A DNA stretch of 64,000 nt. Origin: Isoetes taiwanensis. Taxonomy: Eukaryota; Streptophyta; Lycopodiopsida; Isoetales; Isoetaceae. Positions 23,750-36,110 of this stretch are shown here, piece after piece (the stretch's first letter is position 1; each line of letters starts with the position of its first letter). The position numbers and the translations under genes were made by a program. The notes beneath the pieces were generated by a model. That model made no database searches. It had not been told where the DNA came from and saw only the letters and a program-made list of their open reading frames with translations. Where the stretch lies: the NCBI GenBank assembly GCA_021234155.1, contig JAJEKV010000003.1, positions 19,206,386 through 19,270,385 of the forward strand, given 5' to 3'.

Positions 23750-24310
23750 CATTAAATGTGGCCTGTGCATAGGAGCCCGCCTGGTTGTGGATGGTAGGGC
23801 TAGACTGGCTTATAAGGAAGGCTTGTCGGACTGCAGTTGACCCATTGGTATATAGAGTCTAGTGGGGGATCGTTGTAGGCTAGGCCTAATATCTCATCAC
23901 TACGTATGGGCGAGTTATGGGCTCGGCATCTCCTAGGTGGTGCGCTGCCTCAGTAGGATTAAGTCGTTTACGAGCATAGATGGTCATGTCTCTCTAGCCG
24001 TCTGTAGTTGGCATGGACCTTCTGGAGGAGATGAGTCTCCTCCTGCCTCATCGGGCCAGGGGAGATGCAACCCTAGAGTAGTCCCCTCGACTATATTCCC
24101 AACATGCTACAGTCAATTCCTAATACTTTTCAGTCTATCTGCAAAGTATGCACAGGAGGGGTAAATGGAGTGGACTATCCAACGACTATGTTCTTATGCC
24201 AGCCAAAACCATTGCCATAAATTCTATCTGCAATGATCTTTGGAGACCCAAGCCGTCAGTCCATCCCCATGAGTCTGAGCTTGGGTAGAAATTCCCCCAT
24301 GTTGTTGTTG
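23750..24310 (+). mobile_element. diverged LTR fragment of the chromovirus family, opposite orientation
   Basis: The sequence is an inverted, strongly diverged match to the LTR at 1-420. Shared landmarks include TGCAAAGTATGCAC, GGAGATGCAACCC, GAGTAGTCCC, TAGGAGCCCGCC and a GCCATTGCCATAA-like segment. It is probably a relic solo LTR or internal deletion product. It ends near a GTT trinucleotide run (24,302-24,315). Confidence 0.6.
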
Positions 24311-25149
24311 TTGTATCTTTTTTATATTGTGATCATGTTATGGTAATCCAGCCCTTCGAGGTAATTATGTATTTGATGTGATGTTATGTGTTATGTGTTA
24401 TGTATTTGATGTGATGTTATGTGATTTTTGAAGTAAAGTTACATTCTATAAAAGAAATGGTGCAGAGAAATTTGATATCTATTACTTATATTTCACTTGA
24501 AGATCAGTTAGTTGATATATTTACTAAAGCTCAAAGAACCTACATTTAATGTGCCAAAAGAAAGAATAAATGCTACCGTTTTGATAAGCTATGCTTCAAA
24601 TGTACAGAGATATTCAATAAAGGAAAAATGTAGGAAATCTAGACCTAGAAGTTTTAAGGTCTATATAATCATTACATATATGTTGTAAATATTTAGGTTA
24701 CATATCTAGGTGTGAATGCATGTATAAATATAGAAATATGTGAAAGGAACTTAGTGAATAGTGCAATGAGCCAGGTAGTTTTGTAGATTCATGAGCATGA
24801 ATTGATCAAATTTGGTCGAGTGTTCTTGAAATATTCTGGTTCTATTGATTTATTTAATGCGTTAACCCAAGGGCATGCAAGAAGCTTATGGATACCTCTG
24901 CTAAGCCCCCTATTTAAATAATACTGCTCCCCATCTACTATCATTGCATTCTATCTATCTATCTATCTATCTTATAAAAGTTGCTCTTTGTGCCAAGGTA
25001 TTCGCGAGCCACATTCTTTGTAGCCTCCGGCATGAGATTGCGCCATAGATTCTTGCAAGGCTTGACTTGGCATTCTATACTCTTCTAGTATTTTAATATG
25101 ACAAAATGAACACTTCCATTCGACAGGCTGGAAAGCATTGTATGCAATG
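24311..25149. other. intergenic with a (CTAT)n microsatellite
   Basis: The stretch is AT-rich with a CTAT repeat at about 24,951-24,972 and a TGTTATGTGTTATGTATTTG local repeat near 24,380-24,420. I see no gene. Confidence 0.45.
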
Positions 25150-26232
25150 CAGAACAACAATTACATGGCAGAACTTTATGATTAGGGCCATCAGTCATAT
25201 CTGTTCAGGGTATTGGTGGAGCCCATTCTTCTATATGGGGTCGAGGTCTGGGGCCCAGTATCCCTTGCTATTTGGAATGGCTTAGAGCAGGTGCAGAAAT
25301 CCTTCTTAGCATGAACACTCGAAGTGAAATCCAAGGCCCCATACCAAATCCTACTACAGGAGGAGATAGGATTCTTACTTCTTCATAGGGCAGCCCTTGA
25401 TAGACACATTGTCTATTTACAGAAGGTGCCCGTTTCCCAAACCTGGCTTACACAGTAGCAATGGGACCGCAACGCTTCAAGACCTATTGGAAGGACAAGA
25501 GAGCTTAGTAGCTAGCCCAATGGAATATACAAGGGCACAGGTGCATACAAGTGGAAACAAAGGCAGATCGTGACATCCTGAGGCATTACCTTAACATTTG
25601 TTTCCTCAACAAGCTTTGGGACCCCAAGGCCCTGGAGCAGGTCAAAACGACACGTTACAAGCACCGCATAAATCCCATGCTAAAATGAGGCCCACAATGC
25701 TACCTGCATTCACATCTGCCCATGAAAAAGTGCAGGCTCATCGCTTCCACTCGCAGAGGTGCCCACCATCTCCGAATTGAGACAGGCAGATGTATTGGGG
25801 AGCTATGCCAGGACAATCTTTGTCAGTGCTGTCAGATGTTAGTCATTGAAGATGAATGTCACACCTTCCAGAGCTGCCTGGTGTATAATCAGATTCGAAC
25901 ATGCTACATTCTATTGGTCAGGGCCGATGAGCTGCTATATATGATACTGAGCATGGCTTCAGTGCCATCATTGGGATCATACATTCAGGAGGTAATGGAT
26001 ATGAGGGCTCAGATATGCCCCCCGATAGACACTTAACGTGTATATATACTTCATCATGTGCACTTGTTACAGCTTGTCAGCAGTCTTATTGCTGCCATAG
26101 TTTCTCCTTTGAAAACCCTTAGGGGGGGTTAATTCAGACAGTAATACGCTTGCTGCGCTTTTGTATCGGGTCCCATAGGCCGATTGGTCACCGTGGATGA
26201 TAAACATTCAATTCAATTCAATGCAATTCAAC
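25150..26232 (+). pseudogene. LINE 3' fragment (family A)
   Basis: Broken plus-strand frames match the C-terminal part of a non-LTR retrotransposon ORF2. They include a LLYGVEVWGP-type segment, LEQVQKSFL near 25,280, and a Cys-rich tail (HHLRIETGR, then CQCCQMLVIEDECHTFQSC at about 25,760-25,880). The 3' end shares GGGTCCCATAGGCCGATTGG and a CCGTGGATGATAAA segment with other copies here. It terminates in short (ATTCA)n repeats at 26,204-26,232 instead of poly(A). Stops and frameshifts make it inactive. Confidence 0.75.
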
Positions 26233-26439
26233 TATTGTTTGAATCACATCTTAAACATCAGCTTTAGCTTTCGGCCTATGTAATGCTCCAACAATATTCA
26301 CGCGATTGATGAACATCAACTTTCACTATTATTTGAATATCACCATATATTTCAATGATATATTCACATATTCCAAGTTCATGGATGAGCATGTGACTGA
26401 ATTGAGGCAATATAATACTCATGTCTCGTATACATATAT

Positions 26440-26830
26440 GGCAGCTCGTCGTATACTCCTAGGACCTCTCCAATGGCTACACCATCGAACAATGCCCAGG
26501 CAGGCGAATAGAGGACACAAAGGTGTCATTTCATCCCTTCCTCTATGAGCACCTATAAACAGTGGAAGCACTACACTATAATCACTAACATAATATAACC
26601 ATATAGAGTGCCACCCCATGAGTGACGCGCATCCATTGAACAACAACATGTCAACTAATACATGACAAGGCCCCTACCCAGGCTCAAACTCAATTGGGAG
26701 TATGACTGACAGTTAGAGCCTCCAAGTATCAACATATAGAATCATGGCAGAGTTATGGCAATGGCATTTGGCTGGCATGGAACAATGACTAAGGTTGGCT
26801 GCTCCATCTGCTCGATTGAAAGGATTACAA
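26440..26830 (-). mobile_element. diverged LTR fragment of the chromovirus family
   Basis: It matches the LTR segment around 11,400-11,760 in the same orientation. Landmarks are CCCCTACCCAGGCTCAAACTC, GGAGTATGACTGAC, ATGGCAATGGCATTTGGCTGG, and GGAACAATGACTAAGGTTGG followed by CTCCATCTGC. The ends are ill-defined and it is clearly older than the element at 1-12,309. Confidence 0.6.
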
Positions 26831-28422
26831 GGAGACAATTGTCTTTTAACCTAGAGATCTATATTCATTTCTCAAGATGCTTGCAATGCATCTTCATCTA
26901 TTGGTTGCTTCCAAGTGAACTTATTCCTGTAAGCTAGGCATCGTTTTGGCACTTGCACTCTAAATTGACCCTTGGAATTAGATTGATCCTAGAAAAAATA
27001 TCAAAAACAGTGCAACTCAAAGTGGAATGCAATGACAATCTAGAAACAGAATACCTTTGCCAATTAGATTAAAAAAAAAAAACCCGGCCTGAACTAGTTA
27101 AAACTAGACCAGACATCTGCCTCAGTCAATCCCTTGGCAGTATTATCCTCCCATTACTAGAATGAGCCTTTCTAGCATGGTAACCCATGTCCCATCCACA
27201 TCAAAAAACATCACTCAGCATAGGCCATAAACTTTCTTACAATATTTGTCTTTGAAGCTTGTTACATTTGAAATCCCTGGAATACTAAAGCCATTGCTAG
27301 ATAAGCCATTTTAGTACACAATATGCCTTTAGACATTAAAGTCATTATATTAGAGTGTAACAAAGTACTTATTACACAAGTTTATAATGTATGCAATCTG
27401 CCTTTCTTATTTTGAATCCACAGCCATGTTCATAATGTCAAAAACAGCCATGTTCATAATGTTAAAAATGACATTTACAATTAATTCATGCTACATAATT
27501 GGATGTCAACCATCATGCAGCCTTGTCTAAAATTTCATAAAGCTTACCACAACCTGTAGAGTATAGCTCACTATCATTTGTAGAGTATAGCCCACGATCA
27601 TTCAGTGCACTTAAAACAGTTTAAGATCTATTCAGAGTTACACAAAGATTTCAAGTAGCAAATCTCTGGCTTGTTTATCTTCAAATTCTCCATATTCCTT
27701 CAAGCTGAAAAAAACTTTTTTAAAGCAAAGCTACAATGAGAAGAGAGTCCGGTACCTGCAGCCATTCAATACACGATTAGCATGATGATGGTAAACGTGC
27801 AAGGGCCAAAAGGTACATTAGGACTCTCAGTTTATCACTGATCACCCATTGTGCCTTTTGCCCTCAGTTAATTTAAGCAAAGAAGGATATGAAGTTGGAA
27901 ATTTATGCCTACAGCATTCACGGTTCATAAGAAATCAGAGGTTTAACTTGCCCAATTTCTCAAACTATTTTAATAAGGCTACTGCCATTGTATACCTATA
28001 GAACCAGCACTAGAATATATGCTACGAAACATGTTTTGATCCTATTCTTCCTGATAAAGAATTAAGCTACATAGCTTCAGCTTTTATCTGCAATATATGC
28101 ATGTTTCGATCACACGGTCTATTCAACTAGTTTTTGTTAAAAACAACATGAGCTTCTATAACAAGCATTTAATAAACTGCAATAAAACCTGGTTGCAGTT
28201 TGAGTCGAAATCCATATCGCCATCATCTTGGGTTATATGGACGCCTTTTGCAGAGCATACTTGGATTCAGGGCACTGTCATCTGAAACCTCTACTGTGTA
28301 AACTTTGCCCTAAGTTTTAAGGACAACCTGTGCAAAAAGAATAGCAAGATGGAAAATATTTCGCTCCTGTCCATAACTTGTCATTGCTACGCTTGATCAA
28401 GCGTCTATGAAATTAAAAATTC
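26831..28422. other. intergenic, nothing recognised
   Basis: This is AT-rich sequence without a supported gene. A short A-run followed by CCCGGCCTG occurs at about 27,070-27,085. A duplicated phrase ACAGCCATGTTCATAATGT occurs at 27,421-27,465. Confidence 0.4.
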
Positions 28423-29231
28423 CCACTGCGGCATAACAGTCCGCCTCAATCGGCTGCAGAGAATGGCTTTTTCTGAGAAGTCGACTGCAGAAAAAGGTTT
28501 TTGGAGAAATGCGACCACTATCGGCCATTTAAGGAAAAAATTCGCCCACTAAAATTGAATGCTAATTACCATATCGTACCTTGTATTTTGTAGTTGCAGA
28601 TTTAGTCTCAACCCTTGTATTTTATATTTGCAAACTTAGTATGCCTTTTCCATGCTATACAGGTTATGTAAGCTGCACATCATACCCTTAAGGCCATATG
28701 CCCCTTAGGGTCATATTCTACTATTGCCCCAAGGGAGTCATTTTAGACAGAAGCAATCACATTCTGCATCTAGAATTTTAAGGAGATAATCATCTGTAGT
28801 TTTAAAGAAACAATTCAATCACTAACGTCCACATCCAATCTAGTTAGAATGTAAATCACTCAAATCCCCAGCCATAGAGCATTGAGGGAACCCATATGGC
28901 CATACCATTGGTTTAGTTTGTGCAAGTTCTATTCTATACACCATAACACGACCAGTGCTAGTGCTCAGATTTCAAAACACTCCCAAGCTTAGGGGAGATG
29001 GAGCATGCTTGGGGTAGTAATTTCTCTGTAGTAATTTCTTGGGGAAAAAATTTTTTAGTCCATGACATCCACATCTAGTTAGAACATAAAAATCTCAAGG
29101 CCACTTTATGGTATAATTTGTGCAAGCCCTATGTTGTACACCATTCGTGTACTCATCTCAGTTTTCCAAAACCCTCCCAAGCTTAGGGGAGATGGAGCAT
29201 ACATGCGTAAGCATAATCATAATAAAAAAAA
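28423..29231. repeat. large direct repeat, copy 1
   Basis: About 808 bp starting CCACTGCGGCATAAC is repeated at 29,859 with roughly 98% identity by eye. It ends in a short A-run after AATCATAATA. Internally it contains an older imperfect duplication: CCCAAGCTTAGGGGAGATGG occurs twice, as does CATCTAGTTAGAA. It has no TG...CA ends, no primer site and no ORF, so an LTR pair is not supported. Confidence 0.8.
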
Positions 29232-29858
29232 CCCTACCACCTACCGTGGAATATGAATTTAGTTAACTGTAGACATGGGGATGGCTAACCCCCACTACCA
29301 CAGTAGGGGTTATACCATATCCCATATTAGCCTACATAATTGGAATGAAAACATATTTTCAAGCTAGCTATATCATACCTTATTGAATGTTTCGCAATTG
29401 CAACACCACTGTGTTGTCATATGTTGGTCTGTATATTTGCAGTAGATCTCATTAGACTTCCATGCTAGTGGAAATCCATGATTCCAAGATAGTGGCTAGT
29501 GTACAACACTGGCAGTGTATCCAACTGGCTCTGGAACTATGTCCGACCTAGGGGCCAAACATTTTCCTAGTCATGTATAGTGTCCACCCAACTGGAATGG
29601 ACATATGTCAGGCCTAGTGGCAAATACTTTCTTTTGTACATTTTCCTTTTGTGCAGCAGCCCTACATTTAGCCAAGTATATAAAGAAGCAAGTCAATTGC
29701 ATTTAGCCAAGTAAATAAAGAAGTAAGTCCATTGTATCCGAGCAATCCAGCATATTTCTTTAAACGGAATGATTTTTATGTTTCAATATTTTCGCTCCTA
29801 GTTAGTATTCTAGGAAAACATACCTTGCTCATGACAAACGTCCATGGGGCATGCGGCA
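29232..29858. other. spacer between the direct repeats
   Basis: This is AT-rich sequence with no gene. A local duplication of CATTTAGCCAAGTA-TAAAGAAG occurs at 29,665-29,725. Confidence 0.45.
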
Positions 29859-30688
29859 CCACTGCGGCATAACAGTCCGCCTCAATCGGCTGCAGAGAAT
29901 GGCTTTTTCTGAGAAGTCGACTGCAGAAAAAGGTTTTTGGAGAAATGCGACCACTATCGGCCATTTGGGGAAAACATTCACCCACTAAAATCGAATGCTA
30001 ATTACCATATCGTACCTTGTATTTTGTAGTTGCAGATTTAGTCTCAACCCTTGTATTTTGTATTTGCAAACTTAGTATGCCTTTTCCATGCTATACAGGT
30101 TATGTAAACTGCACATCATACCCTTAAGGCCATATGCCCCTTACGACCATATTCTACTATTGCCCCAAGGGAGTCATTTTAGACAGAAGCAATCACATTC
30201 TGCATCTAGAATTTTAAGGAGATAATCATCTGTAGTTTTAAAGAAACAATTCAATCACTAACGTCCACATCCAATCTAGTTAGAATGTAAATCACTCAAG
30301 TCCCCAGCCATAGAGCATTGAGGGAACCCATATGGCCATACCATTGGTTTAGTTTGTGCAAGTTCTATTCTATACACCATAACACGACCAGTGCTAGTGC
30401 TCAGATTTCAAAACACTCCCAAGCTTAGGGGAGATGGAGCATGCTTGGGATAGTAATTTCTCTGTAGTAATTTCTTGGGGAAAATTTTTTTTACTCCATG
30501 ACATCCACATCTAGTTAGAACATAAAAATCTCAAGGCCACTTTATGGTATAATTTGTGCAAGCCCTATGTTGTACACCATTCGTGTACTCATCTCAGTTT
30601 TCCAAAACCCTCCCAAGCTTAGGGGAGATGGAGCATACATGCGTAAGCATAATCATAATATAAAAAAAAAAAAAAAAAAAAAAAAAAA
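29859..30688. repeat. large direct repeat, copy 2, with poly(A)
   Basis: This is the second copy of the 808-bp repeat, followed by about 27 A at 30,662-30,688. Copy 1 has only a short A-run at the same place. The A-tail suggests retroposition or an A-rich end of an unknown element. I found no matching short direct repeats on its two sides. Confidence 0.75.
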
Positions 30689-31037
30689 CAGAGAGATTAT
30701 GGAGGTCACTTAGAATTAGGAAGATTCTTGCCGAGAAATAGAGCAAAAATCGAACAAATTAGGGCTCCCTTTTTTTTTTGGTAAGAATGTGCCATAGTTT
30801 TAATTCAGAATCGTTGTGGGCACATATGCAAACTAGATGGCACCATATCCTTCAACTTTAGCTGGACTGAGGACGAGTTTGTTAGTTTGGTAGGAAGGGA
30901 AAAATTCAAGGTGCAATCATAGGATTTTGTGGTTATTGGAAAGTAGTCATTGGGTAATTTAGGTTTGGGGCATTGGAATATTAGGTGGAAGAATGAAAAT
31001 TAGGTTCCAGCTTTCATGTGGCACCCCCTCCAAAAAT
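30689..31037. other. intergenic, nothing recognised
   Basis: A T-run at about 30,770-30,780 is the only feature. Confidence 0.4.
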
Positions 31038-31850
31038 AAGCTTAGGAATAGAATAGAATAGCTTTTTAACGTCCACGGAGACCAATAGGTCATGGGACCC
31101 ATACAATGGGCTAGTATGACTACTGAGGGCTCAGTAATTGCAGACGTTTATCTAGAACCTCAAGTATGTATAATGCCAAGTCATGCACAGATGGTGCTCT
31201 GAGAAGTTGTGGAAGCGTGGAATGGAATGCTAAGGTCAAAAAATGATTCCGGACGATCTCAAAAGCAGGGCAACTCAGAAGAGTATGGCTTTCATCTTCA
31301 ATAACCTGTAACTGGCAACAGACACATAGTCTCGCTTCTTGCGGCAATTGCGGCCGCTCCCATCTACATGTCTCAATCCGTAGCCTGTGGGACCCCGTGC
31401 GAATTGATGCAATAGCTAAAAGCCTGTTCCTGGACAATGAAGCAAGCAAATAAGCTTGGGGCCCTGGTGCCAAGGTGGGATTTATGTGTGCATGATAATG
31501 ATCAGTTTTCACTTGGGCCAAAGTAACTGCGTCTCAGATCTTTTGAGAAAAACGACCATTGAGATATTGTTGCAAAAGCTCAGGATCAGAACTGGCAAGC
31601 ATCAGGCAGTGCTCTGGTTGCACAGCCCAACGGGCAAACCATGTAGTGCAATGCTCTTTCCAACATCGTTTCAAACGCTGAGGAGATTCAGCCATGGCAA
31701 GTGCAAGAACAGGATACCTAACATCATCCATGTGGTGCATCTTGCAGATATAGTGGAGATGGCGCTTCATGGCAGAATGTTGAAGGGCCAAAAACCTGTC
31801 TCTTGTAAAAGAATAGCATAGGGCACCGTTGTTTTAACTCCGAGGCTGTA
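31038..31850 (-). pseudogene. LINE 3' fragment (family A), minus strand
   Basis: Read on the minus strand, 31,790-31,540 gives a reverse-transcriptase C-terminal region. 31,521-31,120 gives the terminal Cys-rich domain: SHRLRIETCRWERPQLPQEA, then CVCCQLQVIEDESHTLLSC. The latter is a clean 133-codon ORF. The 3' end (31,038-31,110) has the family signature GGTCTCCGTGGACGTTAAA followed by (CTATT)n repeats. A frame change separates the two halves. Confidence 0.8.
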
Positions 31851-33424
31851 AGTGAGAAAGGACTTCATAGATTCTTTCTTTCTTCCATCTCCATCTTGTC
31901 GGTTGAACTACCTTCCTTGGCATTCCTTGTGTCCCTTATAAAATTTCTAAAAGTTTTCTTCAATGAATATCTTCTTTCGAAAAGTTGGTGATAGCTTCCC
32001 TCGTTGTTGTTGTTGTTGTCCCTTACTGACTGTGTGAAGCTTACATACTTTGCTGCAATGGTATACTCCAGATGCTTAGCTTAATTTTTTGCTTCTTTTA
32101 CGGTCATGTGTAATGCTACATAATTGTAAAACTTACACAAATTATATAGGGCATTAACGATTTCATAGGTTTTTACAAAACAAAGATTACATTGCTATTC
32201 CATAATTTATCTCTAAGCTTTCTATGTGAAGCTCTTATTTGAATTACAAGTTATACCATTTGATACCATCTCTAACGCATTGAGCTATATGTTGAAGTTA
32301 TTCTCTATGTTCTCGTTGTCGGTGAATCGTGTCCTATTGAGGTTTCAGGTTGGAATCAATCCTCTATCTTCTGTAGGATTCCTAGACCTATGTTCAGTTG
32401 GGATGTCGGGGCGGATGTCGGCGTGACCCTCGACTATTGAGGTAGCATTATAGGCTCTACTGTGAGCATTATGGTCTCCTAGCTCAAGATCTTGTCCCGT
32501 ACATCTATGGTTGACCCTATCTTCACAGGGCTTGGGAGAGGGGCTGACAGAAGAGGACCCTTAGCCTATTTGCATATAACTTGCCAACCATCCAATAATT
32601 CTCTTGTCCTCTTTTAAGCAGTATCTAACTTATTAGCTAGGGCATATCATTGGCATACTCTAAGCGGAAGGTGATCTGAGACTTTTGTTTCTCTAGCTTA
32701 TGTGTGTTATCTTTGGGTGTTACAGGGTTTGGGCACACATCCTTCCCTTCGACATGGCTCACTCCATGTGTATCGACAGTGTTTCAGATCATGTAGCCTT
32801 TACCAAGAAACAATGATTAATCTACACCCTACTGACATATTTCTTTCACCAAGCTAAAGTACTAAGTCCAGCTATACTTTCCTTATTACCATTTAGAGAT
32901 TAAAACAACTATTTGCCCCTCTATTCTTTAGCAGATGTAAATTCTATCATGACACTTCATATAGCATTGACATAAGCATTTGATCATATATTATGACAAT
33001 ACTTCCTTTCTTAAACCGTCTTTCATGGACAAGAGCAATTTGGTCCCAAGTAGCACTCAAACAAAACATACATATGCCAACTAGAACAGACTTCCAGGCA
33101 TTGAGGTGTCTTACAACCAATATTAATTTGAGATTCAAATTATTTTATGTCTAATAGAAACAAAGTTGTGGAGAAACAAAAAGGACGAATCAATATCTTA
33201 TAAATTGTGAAGGCACGTTGTCAAATAGTCATATATTGCACTATTGTCACATATTACTTCAATAGATATTTTAAATGGCAGTCTCGATTCCTTGTTGTTC
33301 CCCTAGCTATGCATTCTTCAGCTGAGTTGCAGTGACATAACAAATTCTCAATAGCTTGTCATATTACATTGTACAATGCAGCATAGATGTGACAAAGAAG
33401 ATATATGGAACTTTAGCTTAAAAA
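31851..33424. other. intergenic, nothing recognised
   Basis: A (GTT)n run occurs at about 32,002-32,018. Otherwise there is no supported gene, RNA or repeat in this 1.6 kb. Confidence 0.4.
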
Positions 33425-34345
33425 CAATGCTTTATATAACACTGGTCCAATCCGTGGTTTTGTATGGATGTGAAGTATGGGGTCCTGGATTGGTAAGTTC
33501 AAAAGAAATTATTTTAGTATGAACTTGGAACAAAAATACAAACTCCTTATGATATGATGTTAGCGGAATGTGGGATGTTCACACTGGAGGCAAAGGCGCT
33601 TTGCAAACTCCTTAATTTTATCTATAAGGTGTTGGATATTATGCCTGAGGAAAGTTTACCACGCTTGGCTTTGGAGGAGACACGGGTTAAGGGCTGGTTT
33701 GCTGATGCCACTCAGTGGATGGCAAAATAAGGGATGAATATTCATGATTTAGCTTTGCATAAAGATGATATCCGCACGTGTCAAAACGAATGTTCTTCAG
33801 AGGATATGAGAGATGGGGCAATAAAAAAAGAAGTTTTATAGGACCCATATTAATCCTACATTGCAGGAGGCAAAGTATTTGGCAAAAGGGATTTCCATGA
33901 AGCATCGACATGCCATCTGCAGGATGAGGAGGAGCTCACATAATCTTGGTGTTAAAGTAGGCAGGTGGAATGACATTCCTCACAAGCTTAGATTGTATAA
34001 ATATGTGAGGCAGGGATACTTGAAGATGAGGAACACGTACTTCTAAATTGGCATGCTTACAGAGATATTCGAGAGAAGTATGATGTATATGCTGACACGT
34101 TGATGGCTTTCTTTGATTTTTCAGGATCATGTATTGGGAGACATGTTGATATTTTAGAGCGTAGGGATGATGTTTTAAGAATCTTAAAAGTAGATGAGTT
34201 AGAGGTAGGAGAGACCAATGCATTACTATCACATGATGCGTTAGATGATTTGTTTTATAATGTTGATCATGTACAAGTTGAATGCCTTATAGACCTGGCA
34301 GTCTCACAGATGTAATAATCAAATTTCATTTCATTTCATTTCATC
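33425..34345 (+). pseudogene. LINE 3' fragment (family A)
   Basis: Plus-strand frames read VLYGCEVWGPGLV near 33,460-33,500, then MLAECGMFTLEAKALCKLL and PEESLPRLALEETRVKGWFA up to about 33,710. They continue in broken frames to 34,315 (ALDDLFYNVDHVQVECLIDL). This is the same protein region as the copies at 25,150 and 43,700 but more diverged. It ends in (ATTTC)n at 34,320-34,345, again a short-period tail. Confidence 0.7.
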
Positions 34346-34442
34346 CCTCCCTCCCTCCCTCCCTCCCTCCCTCCCTCCATCTCTCTCACGCACGCACGCA
34401 CGAACACACGTTGCATGCATGCGCGCGCACACACACCCACAC
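34318..34442. repeat. compound microsatellite
   Basis: (TTTCA)n, (CCCT)n, (CGCA)n, (GCAT) and (CA)n runs follow one another. The first is the tail of the LINE fragment. The others probably grew from it. Confidence 0.8.
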
Positions 34443-34517
34443 ACAAAACCTTTTTCTTTCTGATAATATGTGATTTGCATGGTGATTTGCTAGTTTTTAT
34501 GGAAGAATAAACTGATA

Positions 34518-34545
34518 CTAGTAACGGTGCCCAGCGTTGCTGGGC
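34518..34545 (-). mobile_element. Helitron-like 3' end
   Basis: On the minus strand the hairpin GCCCAGCAACGCTGGGC (34,545-34,529) is followed by seven bases and then CTAG at 34,521-34,518, next to T. Hairpin plus CTRR followed by T is the classic Helitron 3' terminus. The element body would extend to higher coordinates. No RepHel protein is visible and the 5' TC end is not identified. Confidence 0.5.
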
Positions 34546-36110
34546 ATAGGGTGGGAACCTGTAAATGACATGAATTCATACTTCACAAATTATAGTATTA
34601 TACTTTGCAATGAATTCTTACTTCACAAATGAAACCCAGTTTCTTAGAGTCGTAATGTGTTTACGTTTTCTTTCTTTCTTTGTTTGAATCCTTAGCAGTT
34701 AGTTGTTATAATTTTTATTAATAGTGGTACATGATCTCAACGGAATCTTGAAATATATATTTGCAAAACAATGGTGAGCATGATGTGAAAACATTCCCTT
34801 GCTAATGTTTATCCTGTCATCAAAACTACTTTTCCTTCTTAGATTGCACATGATTTTAGGAAAGAAGAATGGGGTTTTTAGCCTTCCTTGCAAAGAATAA
34901 GGCTACAGCAGAATGGGGTGCAGTGGAAAAATGATGTTTCTTGTTCTCGAGTTTGAATTTTCTTGTTTTCCTATAAAATTTGTATCCTATAAAATTTGTA
35001 TCCTGTATACATAATAATTTGCCTTAATTTGCCTGACTCCAATAGTTTCTTTTTCAAATTGAATTTCAAGTCAAACTATTATAGCAGACTCTATTTGCAC
35101 TTTGTAAGTTTTTTCTTATTCAATATAGTCAGGTTGTGAAATGCCCAACGTCGTGGATGTGAAATCCTGGATTTATTAAAAAGAAAATTGACTATGCTCT
35201 CAGATTTATGCTGTTCAGTATCTTCAAATGCTGGCTATTTCTTACTGCATACAGTAGCAACTCAAGTGCATAATTTAACATCCAGCACAACAAAGCACAA
35301 TTGTTGCCACTATTGTTGCTACATTATTGCTGCATACATTTGCACTCTTCAAAAGTTTGGCCCTGCAAATAAATGTGGACAATATATCAATAATCTGCAA
35401 CATGAGAAGCCCTCTAATACATGAGGAGTTGTAGAGGTGGATTCATGTTACTCTTCAAGTATGTTTTGGTGTTATGATTGCTAAAGCTCAAGCATTAGGA
35501 AGCCTTAGCTTGTGGACAAAGATAATTAAAAATGGGATAAATTTAACCATCAAGGAACTACATTATAAGATTCTACAAATCTATGATTTTGCTAACTGCC
35601 ACTGGGTGCCAAAGGCTGATGAGAAGAGCAGTCTACACATTACCTTCAGATGCTGATGCCACCAACTGGACACTCGGAACGACCCAACCAAACTATTATC
35701 TTCCAACAATATGGATATTGCAAGCTGGTGTTTTATAGAAGAAAATAGTTTCCCATTGTAAAATGTTTAGTTGGCAGCTTCTTTAAATAACCGTTTCACC
35801 AGGGATCACTTGGTGCATTTTCAAAGTTCATGCTCCCTGCAAATTGGTATTCAACAATGTGGAAACAGAAAGTAGAACATTCTAGAAAAGGTTGCGCAGT
35901 TAACATAACCTACTAACTTGCACATATGAGATACAAAGACACATCTGCCAAGATAAATTATTGTAGAGACGTGTTTAAATTATACTCCTTGGATGTAGAA
36001 AATACAAAAGAATTGTCATTGTGGCATTGCCTCGCTAATAGCTATTTGATAGAGGAATGTGTAAATGGGGGATCTGAGCATACCTTGAAAGAAAGCTTTT
36101 GCTGCGAAGA
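34546..36110. other. intergenic, possibly non-autonomous Helitron body
   Basis: I recognise no gene. A 60-codon ORF at 35,474-35,656 (LTIKELHYKILQIYDFANCHW) has protein-like composition but no family. A local duplication of ATAAAATTTGTATCCT occurs near 34,973-34,998. Confidence 0.35.

Noticed and set aside
28423-30688. LTR pair of a short non-autonomous retrotransposon
   Set aside because: No TG...CA ends, primer site, polypurine tract or flanking target duplication; A-runs at the ends point elsewhere.
34318-34442. Short plus-strand ORF over the microsatellite
   Set aside because: It consists of Pro/Ser and His/Thr repeats from simple sequence.
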